Origin: Chloroflexota bacterium
GTDB taxonomy: Bacteria > Chloroflexota > Limnocylindria > Limnocylindrales > CSP1-4
Direction of reading: 5' to 3'
Assembly (NCBI GenBank): GCA_013695505.1
Contig: JACDAH010000063.1
Coordinates: forward strand, 1 to 6,837
DNA length: 6,837 nucleotides
Shown: positions 1 to 5,031 of the stretch, piece after piece
How the letters are laid out: the number at the start of each line of letters is the position of its first letter
How positions within the stretch are numbered: position 1 is the stretch's first letter
Position numbers and translations under genes: made by a program
The notes under the pieces: model-generated
What the model saw: the letters and a program-made list of their open reading frames with translations, nothing else
Told to the model about the DNA's origin: nothing
Databases searched by the model: none

Positions 1-293
1 GGCCTGGCCAGCCAGGTCGACCCGGCCCGGGCCACGGCTCGGCGTCAGGCCACGGGTCAGGCCACGGACTGTCCGCTCGCGAGGTCGAGGTGCTGCGGCT
101 CGTCGCCGCGGGTCGCTCGAACGGCGAGATCGGCGACGAGCTGTTCATCACACGCAAGACTGCCGGCGTCCATGTGACCCACATCCTCGACAAGCTCGGG
201 GTCTCGAATCGGGTCGAGGCGGCGATGGCCGCTGCCCGTCTCGGGCTCATCGAGCCCGAATCCGGGTCGGAGCCGGGAGCGAAGGTCAGCTAG
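1..293 (+). CDS. LuxR-family transcriptional regulator, C-terminal part (5' truncated)
   Basis: The open frame enters from the window edge (first full codon at 3) without a stop and ends at TAG 291-293. From base 69 it encodes a LuxR/FixJ-type helix-turn-helix: LSAREVEVLRLVAAGRSN, then EIGDELFITRKTAGVHV as the HTH core, then HILDKLGVSNRVEAA. The family binds DNA through this C-terminal four-helix domain, with the regulatory or sensor part on the N-terminal side, which lies outside the window. A Gly/His/Ser/Pro-rich linker of about 20 residues precedes the HTH. A GTG at 90 is in frame but falls inside the first HTH helix, so it is not the start. The identity of the N-terminal domain (response-regulator receiver, or the AAA/TPR body of a large ATP-dependent regulator) cannot be seen. 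The HTH call is secure; the target genes are unknown. Confidence 0.9.
   Translation, partial: PGQPGRPGPGHGSASGHGSGHGLSAREVEVLRLVAAGRSNGEIGDELFITRKTAGVHVTHILDKLGVSNRVEAAMAAARLGLIEPESGSEPGAKVS
44..67 (+). repeat. Two perfect 12-bp tandem copies within the LuxR linker
   Basis: GTCAGGCCACGG occurs at 44-55 and again at 56-67 with no mismatch. In the LuxR frame each copy encodes Ser-Gly-His-Gly, and a related GCCACGG lies at 31-37. The period is a multiple of three, so copy number can change without a frameshift. It forms part of the flexible Gly/His-rich linker just before the HTH domain. Confidence 0.8.
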
Positions 294-735
294 CGCTTTC
301 CTGCGCCCGCGGGATCCGCCATGGGGCCAGCTCGGAATAGATCTGGACAGGGACCTTGCGGACACCGTCCTTGTCGAGGAACGATGGGCCCACCAGCATG
401 TCGCGGATCACGCGCCCGCGGTCGAGGTTCGCGCTCGAGATCCCGGTGAGGCACTCATGGAGCTTCCCGGGCTCGTCGAGCACTTCGCACACGGTCAAGC
501 CGGACTCCGGGTCATCCTTGTCGACGATGCGCGCGTCCGGATACCCCTTGTCGCGCAGGTAGTCGCGAACGCCGGTCTCATCGCCGTCGGGCACGACGAT
601 CGCCATCTCGCCGCCGAACTCGAGATCGCTCCCCCCGACCGCGACCAGGTTCACCGGCTTGTCCGCAAGCACCTTGAGGAGCTTGGCCACATTGGGCTCG
701 GATGCCCAAGCGTGGCACCGGATCTGCATGTGCAT
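286..735 (-). CDS. Tandem ACT-domain protein
   Basis: The 149-residue product has two ACT-like modules. The first (about residues 3-73) has the pattern of a domain helix followed by VNLVAVGGSDLEFGGEMAIV. The second (about 80-117) contains LTVCEVLDEPGKLHECLTGI followed by a second helix and strand. ACT domains bind small ligands, usually amino acids, and often regulate amino-acid enzymes. No catalytic domain is attached, so the protein is probably a stand-alone sensor or allosteric partner; the ligand is unknown. The start at 735 is preceded by TGGAGG with nine bases between GGAGG and the ATG. A second in-frame ATG at 729 is less well spaced. The TGA stop lies inside the 3' end of the convergent LuxR gene, an 8-bp tail-to-tail overlap. 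It may be co-transcribed with the small gene upstream (895-1098), but a 159-bp gap argues for its own promoter. Confidence 0.8.
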   Translation of the reverse strand: MHMQIRCHAWASEPNVAKLLKVLADKPVNLVAVGGSDLEFGGEMAIVVPDGDETGVRDYLRDKGYPDARIVDKDDPESGLTVCEVLDEPGKLHECLTGISSANLDRGRVIRDMLVGPSFLDKDGVRKVPVQIYSELAPWRIPRAQESAS

Positions 736-794
736 GGCGGAGCGCCTCCAAGGTTCGCGCGGGCTGACGGGGCGTCGTCCGGGCGCGAGCCGTC

Positions 795-800
795 ATCCTA
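795..800 (-). promoter_or_regulatory. Candidate -10 box for the ACT-domain gene
   Basis: Read leftward, 800-795 is TAGGAT, matching the -10 consensus at four of six positions. It lies about 60 bp upstream of the ATG at 735 and would give a leader of roughly 50 nt that includes the TGGAGG ribosome binding site. I found no convincing -35 at 16-18 bp, so this is only a candidate. The rest of the 736-894 gap shows no other feature. Confidence 0.3.
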
Positions 801-894
801 CGCGCACCCCGTCGGTCCTCCGTTGCCCCGAGGCGGGCAGCGAAGGTCCGACGGAGCGGACGCAGGCCGGTTCTGGTGATCCGGGCTCGCCGGG

Positions 895-1098
895 TCAGGC
901 ACCGCTGGTGGCGGCCGGGCGACCGCCGAGGGTCGGGCCGCCGAACAGGCGGACCTTGAGGCTGCGGCCGATGCTCGAGAAGTTGATCGACCGGGGTCGA
1001 TCGGATCCGGCCGCCCGGGCGAGCCGCTGGCGAGCCGCGTACTGCAGCTCTTCCTCGATCTTGAACTTGACCATGTCGTAGGTCGTCACCGGATGCAT
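895..1098 (-). CDS. Small hypothetical protein, 67 residues
   Basis: I do not recognise this protein. The chosen ATG at 1098 is preceded by GAGGAG with eight bases of spacing, a good ribosome binding site. The frame stays open to an ATG at 1212, but that extension is Pro/Arg-rich with no ribosome binding site. The product starts MHPVTTYDMVKFKIEEELQY and has an amphipathic, charged helix over about residues 6-30. A basic stretch (SINFSSIGRSLKVRLFG, about 38-53) and a Gly/Ala-rich tail follow. There is no signal peptide, membrane segment or cysteine. It lies between the transglutaminase-like gene and the ACT-domain gene on the same strand, with 303 and 159 bp gaps. The strong ribosome binding site and the sharp change in composition at the ATG support a real gene; the function is unknown. 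Confidence 0.65.
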   Translation of the reverse strand: MHPVTTYDMVKFKIEEELQYAARQRLARAAGSDRPRSINFSSIGRSLKVRLFGGPTLGGRPAATSGA

Positions 1099-1336
1099 GG
1101 CGGGTGCTCCTCGCGCTCTGGCCGACGTTCGTCGACCTGTTGCCACCGTAGGGTCGTCGGGCGGGCTCGCCATCGGGCGGCGGGGCCGAGCCGGACGAGC
1201 CGGCTGCCTCAAAGGTCTTCCGACGCCGCGCTCACGTGCCTTACCGGCGTGCCTCGGAGCGACGATGGCCGGTCCCGGTCCGACCCAGGCGACGGGGATC
1301 GCAGGACGCCATGCAACATCGGTCCGTCATGATCGT

Positions 1337-1361
1337 TCACGGAGTGCCGGCACCTCGGTGA
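1337..1361. repeat. Imperfect 25-bp palindrome around GTGCCGGCAC
   Basis: A perfect 10-bp palindrome GTGCCGGCAC (1344-1353) is nested inside outer arms TCAC (1337-1340) and GTGA (1358-1361), with one mismatch and one unpaired base between them. It could be an operator for a dimeric regulator or a transcript hairpin. There is no U-tract on either side. Confidence 0.4.
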
Positions 1362-1382
1362 GCGGGACGCTCCAGGCCCCAT

Positions 1383-1397
1383 GGTCTGAGCCAGACC
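1383..1397 (-). terminator. Hairpin just after the transglutaminase-like gene
   Basis: GGTCTG (1383-1388) and CAGACC (1392-1397) form a perfect 6-bp stem with a 3-nt loop, four bases beyond the TGA stop at 1402-1404 in the leftward direction. No U-tract follows, so it may be a weak or factor-assisted terminator, or a 3'-end stabiliser. The position directly after the stop is the main support. Confidence 0.35.
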
Positions 1398-1401
1398 TGT
1401 C

Positions 1402-2250
1402 TCAGTTGCGGCGGCCGGCAAAGATCCCCAGGACCTGCCGGACGTCGGCCGCGTCATGGGCGTCGGGCCGTTCCTCAAGATAGACCCGGAGGGCGGCGAC
1501 CGCCTCGCCGAACCGGCCCATCCGCCCGAGGAGCAGGCCTCGGTCGCGGCCATGCTCCGGATCGGTCGGCTCGATGACGAGAAGGAGATCGATCGCGTCG
1601 ACGGCCGCCGGCCAGTCGCGCCGGGCGAGGCGTGCCGTCCGGAGGTTGCGCAGGATCCGGGCGAGGATCTCCCGCCGGCCGGCAGGCCGGAGCATCGAAG
1701 CATGGAACAGCACGCCGTCGCCGATCGCTCGCCGGATGAGAGCCTGGCAGTCGTCGCGGGTCAGAATCCGGCCGCCGTCGGCTGGGTCGAAGAGCCGCCC
1801 GTCGCCGTCGGCGACGATGAAGTGGCCCGGCAGGCCGATCCCGACCAACGTCAGCCCGAGGCGAGCCGCGGCCTCGATCTCCACGACCGCAAGGCTGATC
1901 GGCAGCCCGATCCGTCGGCCGAGAACGTCGTCGAGGTGGCTGTTCGCCGGGTCGCCGTACTCGGCGGCCGTAGGCCCGCGGAAGGCGAGCTCACGGTAGA
2001 GGACGTCGTGGAGGCGATCGACGGCGAGGTCGTCGGCATCACCGGCATCGAGCCGGATCCGCGCCCGTTCGGCGATCGCGTCAAGCCGGGCGAGTGCCGC
2101 GTCCTCGTCGATCGGGCCCCGGCCGTGGGCGGCGATCAGGAGCGCTCCCTCGGCCAGGTCGATGGCGCGCTCCGGCCGGGCCATGAGCCGTGCCAAGCGG
2201 GCGCGGACGGCAAACCGCCGATCGTCAACCCGCGCCCGTTGCTCGTCCAT
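1402..2250 (-). CDS. SirB1-like transglutaminase-fold protein with C-terminal TPR repeats
   Basis: The product (282 residues from the ATG at 2250) has the SirB1/transglutaminase-core-2 signature. NSHLDDVLGRRIGLPISLAV (about 103-122) is followed by a helix, then GIGLPGHFIV (137-146) with His143, and LFDPADGGR (153-161) with Asp155. These correspond to the His and Asp of a transglutaminase-type active site. The position usually occupied by the catalytic Cys reads PIS. Two TPR-like helical hairpins follow (about 194-275, for example RDWPAAVDAIDLLLVIEPTD and GRFGEAVAALRVYLEERPDA). The family has no well-established biochemical activity. The frame stays open to a GTG at 2349, but that extension runs through the repeat array and looks non-coding. 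At 2250 a -10-like TATGAT sits six bases before the ATG with no ribosome binding site between, which suggests leaderless translation. It is divergent from the gene at 2459. Confidence 0.85.
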   Translation of the reverse strand: MDEQRARVDDRRFAVRARLARLMARPERAIDLAEGALLIAAHGRGPIDEDAALARLDAIAERARIRLDAGDADDLAVDRLHDVLYRELAFRGPTAAEYGDPANSHLDDVLGRRIGLPISLAVVEIEAAARLGLTLVGIGLPGHFIVADGDGRLFDPADGGRILTRDDCQALIRRAIGDGVLFHASMLRPAGRREILARILRNLRTARLARRDWPAAVDAIDLLLVIEPTDPEHGRDRGLLLGRMGRFGEAVAALRVYLEERPDAHDAADVRQVLGIFAGRRN

Positions 2251-2256
2251 CGCCGG

Positions 2257-2262
2257 ATCATA
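2257..2262 (-). promoter_or_regulatory. -10 box for a leaderless transglutaminase-like mRNA
   Basis: Read leftward, 2262-2257 is TATGAT, five of six to the -10 consensus. Six bases separate it from the ATG at 2250, so transcription would start at or next to the first base of the start codon. No TTGACA-like -35 is found 16-18 bp upstream. An AGGAGG lies at 2285-2280, but no start codon lies at a usable distance from it. Confidence 0.55.
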
Positions 2263-2293
2263 GTGGGGAGCGCGCGAGTCCTCCTTCGAGGGT

Positions 2294-2403
2294 GAGCCCG
2301 AGCGGTTGGCAGGGCTCGCCCGAAACAGTGGGCCGGCTCGCCCGAACACTGGGTCGGAATCGGCCGAACACCAGGCCGAAATCGCCCGATGACATCGTCC
2401 CGT
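2294..2403. repeat. Five-unit 22-bp direct repeat array, probable operator
   Basis: Units begin at 2294, 2316, 2338, 2360 and 2382, exactly 22 bp apart, with GCCCGA (GGCCGA in the fourth) always at the same unit positions: 2296, 2318, 2340, 2362 and 2384. The middle three units are the most alike and read approximately TCGCCCGAACACTGGGCCGG. The outer two keep mainly the GCCCGA core. Two units contain dyads in the same register: GCCC-N8-GGGC at 2318-2333 and GGCC-N8-GGCC at 2362-2377. The 22-bp spacing is about two helical turns, so a bound protein would occupy one face of the DNA. The array lies in the divergent region, and its last unit abuts the -35 of the rightward promoter. Confidence 0.75.
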
Positions 2404-2417
2404 GCCTGCGGTACGCT
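2389..2417 (+). promoter_or_regulatory. Promoter for the 154-residue gene
   Basis: ATGACA (2389-2394, five of six to the -35 consensus) and TACGCT (2412-2417, three of six to -10 with TA and the final T kept) are separated by 17 bp. The predicted start is near 2424, giving a leader of about 35 nt with GGAG at 2441-2444 before the ATG at 2459. The -35 overlaps the last 22-bp repeat unit. Confidence 0.5.
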
Positions 2418-2458
2418 GGACAACTCCTACTCGATCACTCGGAGATCATGCGCCGCTG

Positions 2459-2923
2459 ATGCCTGCCGACAGCCCGTCAATGTCGCACGCGCCCGGCCTC
2501 GGCCCGCTCCGCCCGGCGCCGCCGGGCCTGCCCGACGCGACGATCGCGCCGCCCGTCGTCGCCGAGAGCGGAGACCCGTTCACGTCGCTTCGGGTGATCG
2601 GGCTGCTCGCGCGGATCGAGCGCGGTCGACCCGTCCGGCTCGGCGACCTGGTCGATCGCCTGAACGCGACGTACCTCGACTGGCTCTTCCCGGCACCGGT
2701 GGTCGTGGACGTGGCGGTGGCGCTCCAGTCGAACTGGTTGGTCGACTACCGCAACAGCTCGGGCATCGCCATCGACGACGGCCCGTATGGCGCGACGATC
2801 GAGATCGAGGACAGCAGCCGGGTCGATTCGTGGATCGTGCGGCAAGCGGAGCGCGAGGCCGGGGCCTGCCGCGAGCGACTCGCCGCCTTCAGCCGGCTCG
2901 ATCGGCCGGCCGGGGAGGGGTAG
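2459..2923 (+). CDS. Hypothetical protein, 154 residues, possible winged-helix DNA-binding core
   Basis: I do not recognise a named family. After a Pro/Ala-rich N-terminus of about 38 residues, the order is: a helix DPFTSLRVIGLLARIERG (about 39-56), a helix RLGDLVDRLNATYLDWL, a helix VVVDVAVALQSNWLVDYRN, then a beta-hairpin-like GIAIDDGPYGATIEIED, and a charged helical tail (WIVRQAEREAGACRERLAAF). Three helices followed by a two-strand wing is the layout of a winged helix-turn-helix, but this is inference from pattern alone. The ATG at 2459 has GGAG 14 bases upstream. ATG 2480 and GTG 2402 are alternative starts without a ribosome binding site. The gene follows the repeat array and precedes the sulfurtransferase on the same strand by 140 bp, so it could be a local regulator. 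Confidence 0.65.
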   Translation: MPADSPSMSHAPGLGPLRPAPPGLPDATIAPPVVAESGDPFTSLRVIGLLARIERGRPVRLGDLVDRLNATYLDWLFPAPVVVDVAVALQSNWLVDYRNSSGIAIDDGPYGATIEIEDSSRVDSWIVRQAEREAGACRERLAAFSRLDRPAGEG

Positions 2924-2940
2924 CTCGATGTGCTCGTGTC

Positions 2941-2987
2941 CGGAGCGGGCCCGATCCCGCTGATCGTCGCCCGCGACCGCCGCTCCG
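2941..2987 (+). other. Two mutually exclusive hairpins in the sulfurtransferase leader
   Basis: AGCGGG (2944-2949) can pair with CCCGCT (2956-2961), giving a 6-bp stem with a 6-nt loop. The overlapping CGGAGCGG (2941-2948) can instead pair with CCGCTCCG (2980-2987), an 8-bp stem. There is no U-tract. This may be a weak terminator after the 154-residue gene, an attenuator-like switch, or chance in GC-rich DNA. Confidence 0.25.
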
Positions 2988-3063
2988 CTCGCCACTCGTC
3001 CCGCCGAATTTCGTCGCTGCGTCCGCGGACCGCACGCCGCCAGTCCACTTGAAGGAGCCACCG

Positions 3064-3927
3064 ATGACCGTGACCGGATACGCCAACGACGTTCTCGTCG
3101 ACGCCGACTGGGCCAAGGCCCACCTCGATGACCCGTCCATCCGCTTCGTCGAGGTCGACGTCGACACGACCGCCTACGACCAGAGCCACCTGCCGGGCGC
3201 GGTCGGCTGGAACTGGACCAGCCAGCTCGCCGACGGGATCCGCCGCGACATCGCCAGTCGCGAGGAGTTCAGCAAGCTGCTATCGGAGTCCGGGATCGGC
3301 CCGGACACGACGATCGTCCTCTACGGCGACAACAACAACTGGTTCGCGGCATGGGCCTACTGGCAGCTGAAGCTGTTCGGCCATCGCGACGTCCGGATCC
3401 TCAACGGCGGGCGCAAGTTCTGGCTCGACAACGGCCTGCCCCTCACGACCGATGGGCCGTCGCTGGACTCCACCGGATACGAGCTGCCCGAGCCCGACTT
3501 CGGCCTCCGCGCGTTCCAGGGCGACATCGTGCCGCGACTCGGCGCCAGCGACTTCGCCCTGGTCGACGTCCGCTCGCCGGCCGAGTTCAACGGCGAGATC
3601 ATCGCGCCTCCCGGCATGACCGAGACCGCCCAGCGGGCCGGCCACATCCCCGGAGCGGCCTCGATCCCGTGGGCCCAGACGGTGCGCGAGGACGGAACCT
3701 TCAAGAGCCGCGACGAGCTGGCCGACCTGTACGAGGCGAAGGGAGTGACGCCCGACAAGGATGTCATCGCCTATTGCCGGATCGGTGAGCGATCGAGCCA
3801 CTCATGGTTCGTCCTCCACGAGCTGCTCGGCTACCGCCGGGTTCGCAACTACGACGGCTCGTGGACGGAGTGGGGCAGCATGGTCGGCATGCCGATCGAG
3901 AAGCCGACGTTGGTCGCTGCCGGCTGA
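3064..3927 (+). CDS. Thiosulfate sulfurtransferase (two-domain rhodanese)
   Basis: The enzyme transfers the sulfane sulfur of thiosulfate to cyanide or a physiological thiol acceptor through a cysteine persulfide, in the cytoplasm. The product is 287 residues, the normal size for tandem rhodaneses. The N-terminal non-catalytic domain (about 8-125) has FVEVDVDTTAYDQSHLPGAV and YGDNNNWFAAWAYW. The catalytic domain (about 158-280) has LVDVRSPAEF, GHIPGAASIPW and the active-site loop CRIGERSSH, with Cys238 as the persulfide residue. NYDGSWTEWGS follows near the end. It closely resembles the actinobacterial CysA2/SseA type as I remember those sequences. The ATG at 3064 has GAAGGAG with six bases of spacing. 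The frame is open further upstream to 2389, but that part is the out-of-phase shadow of the preceding gene. A strong hairpin follows the stop. A thiosulfate rather than 3-mercaptopyruvate preference is inferred from the loop. Confidence 0.95.
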   Translation: MTVTGYANDVLVDADWAKAHLDDPSIRFVEVDVDTTAYDQSHLPGAVGWNWTSQLADGIRRDIASREEFSKLLSESGIGPDTTIVLYGDNNNWFAAWAYWQLKLFGHRDVRILNGGRKFWLDNGLPLTTDGPSLDSTGYELPEPDFGLRAFQGDIVPRLGASDFALVDVRSPAEFNGEIIAPPGMTETAQRAGHIPGAASIPWAQTVREDGTFKSRDELADLYEAKGVTPDKDVIAYCRIGERSSHSWFVLHELLGYRRVRNYDGSWTEWGSMVGMPIEKPTLVAAG

Positions 3928-4017
3928 CGGGGCGACCGTTGGTCGCGGTGCCCGCCCGCACCGGACCCTTGGATCAGGCCGGGACGGGGGCTCTTTGGCG
4001 GGCATGATCGTCAGCGT

Positions 4018-4052
4018 CGGGACGTCGGGCTTCCCCCCAGCCTGACGTCCCG
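4018..4052. terminator. Strong hairpin between convergent genes, probable bidirectional terminator
   Basis: CGGGACGTCGGGC (4018-4030) and GCCTGACGTCCCG (4040-4052) form a 13-bp stem with one G-U wobble and a 9-nt loop. It lies about 90 bp after the sulfurtransferase stop and 33 bp beyond the acetyltransferase stop, where both transcripts must end. Neither side has a clear U-tract, which is common in GC-rich genomes. Nothing else is visible in the 158-bp convergent gap. Confidence 0.65.
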
Positions 4053-4085
4053 TCATCGTTGCCCGGCCCTGACCGCGCGCCTGGG

Positions 4086-4970
4086 CTAGAGCATCCCCGG
4101 GTTCGGGATGAGACGAGCCGGGTCGACGAGACCGGGGTCCGAAGCCAGGAACTGGTCGCGATCGGCGATCCGGAAGCCGGCCTCGAGGAGTGGCCGAAGG
4201 GCGGGATGCGGTCCCAGGAGGCAGGCCAGAACCGGCCCACCACGGCCCGCCCGACGCATCGCGGCGATCGTCGCCCCGGTCGAATCCGCTTCCGGGTGGA
4301 TGACCAGCCGGTCGAGGACCCGGATCGGCGCGGCCTGGCGGACCCGGGCGTACCCCAACGCGGCCACGTCGCCGCCGTCCCGGACGACGAAGGCATCGGC
4401 ATCGGGCATCGCCCCCCAGAACGCGTGATCGATCGACCGGTCGGTCCCGGACCAGTCCTTCTCGAGGGCCGCCAGCCGATCCGGCGTCGCCGAGGCCGTG
4501 TCGAGGCTCGTCGCGGTCGTCGGCAGGGCCGAGCTCGCGCCCTGGAGGTAGAGGCTCGTCCACAGCGGTTGCATCCCTGCCCGGACGTAGAGTGGCAGCG
4601 CCCGCGGGTCCTCGGACGCGAACGTCGTCCGCTGGATTGCGCCCGTGAACACGGTCTCGAGCAGCTCCTTGCCGATGCCCTGGCCGAGCCGATCGGGGTG
4701 GACGAACAGGTCGGCGAGATGGACGGCCCGGCCGGCGTCGATGGCCGCGCCGAAGCCGACGATCGCCTCGTCGACGATCGCCACGTGGGCCCGGCCGCGC
4801 CGGATCAGGTGCACGACGTACGGTCCGACGATGTCGGCAACGACCACCGGGCCGTCGTTGCCGTGCGCGGCCAGGATCGCCCGGATCGGCTCCACGTCAT
4901 TGACCGTCGCCGGGCGGATTGCCGGCGTTCGGGAGGGCAGCGTCCGCTCCGGCTCCTGTTCGTTCGGCAC
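4086..4970 (-). CDS. GNAT-family N-acetyltransferase with two GNAT-like domains
   Basis: GNAT enzymes move an acetyl group from acetyl-CoA to an amine. The N-terminal domain (about residues 15-145 of 294) is complete: it opens with AIRPATVNDVEPIRAIL and has the acetyl-CoA motif DLFVHPDRLGQGIGKELLE (87-105, with the R/Q-x-x-G-x-G loop). It closes with LPLYVRAGMQPLW. The C-terminal half (about 155-285) repeats the fold (ALGYARV, then VLDRLVIHPEADSTGATIAA, then LRPLLEAGFRIAD) but lacks the glycine-rich acetyl-CoA loop. It is therefore probably a structural or substrate-binding half. I chose GTG 4970, with GAGGGG ten bases upstream; GTG 4988 is an alternative. The frame is open to 5102, but that stretch overlaps the peptidase gene and is Arg/Pro-rich shadow. 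The peptidase stop lies 61 bp upstream, so the two are probably one operon. The substrate is unknown. Confidence 0.85.
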   Translation of the reverse strand: MPNEQEPERTLPSRTPAIRPATVNDVEPIRAILAAHGNDGPVVVADIVGPYVVHLIRRGRAHVAIVDEAIVGFGAAIDAGRAVHLADLFVHPDRLGQGIGKELLETVFTGAIQRTTFASEDPRALPLYVRAGMQPLWTSLYLQGASSALPTTATSLDTASATPDRLAALEKDWSGTDRSIDHAFWGAMPDADAFVVRDGGDVAALGYARVRQAAPIRVLDRLVIHPEADSTGATIAAMRRAGRGGPVLACLLGPHPALRPLLEAGFRIADRDQFLASDPGLVDPARLIPNPGML

Positions 4971-5031
4971 GCCGTGGAGGCCCCTCACGGGGCGAGTCGG
5001 GTCATGACGTCTCGGGTCCCGCCGCTTCGGG

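Larger units (their letters stand above)
1099..1401. other. 303-bp intergenic gap with inverted repeats and no gene
   Basis: The open frames crossing this gap are low-complexity Arg/Ser/Pro-rich readings in the wrong phase for either neighbour, and none has a ribosome binding site. I see no tRNA (no T-loop signature) and no strong promoter. A weak TACGGT, read leftward at 1150-1145, could be a -10 for the 67-residue gene but lacks a -35. The left-hand end of the transglutaminase-like transcript falls here and carries the two inverted repeats listed separately. Confidence 0.5.

Noticed and set aside
1099..1401. A tRNA or small RNA gene in the gap.
   Set aside because: There is no T-loop signature or cloverleaf. 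The hairpins seen are short and isolated, and no promoter-terminator pair frames them.
1456..2295. A long rightward open frame (279 residues) opposite the transglutaminase-like gene.
   Set aside because: It is the antisense shadow of a gene with clear family motifs. Such frames stay open by chance in GC-rich DNA, and this one has no ribosome binding site or recognisable domain.
2294..2403. The 22-bp array as a CRISPR.
   Set aside because: The period is only 22 bp with no unique spacers of normal length, the repeats are degenerate and no cas gene is near.
2389..3063. A 512-residue reading starting at 2389 that would fuse a long Arg/Pro/Ala-rich N-terminus to the sulfurtransferase.
   Set aside because: The upstream part is low-complexity and lies out of phase over the better-supported 154-residue gene. 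The sulfurtransferase has its own ribosome binding site and family-typical start at 3064.
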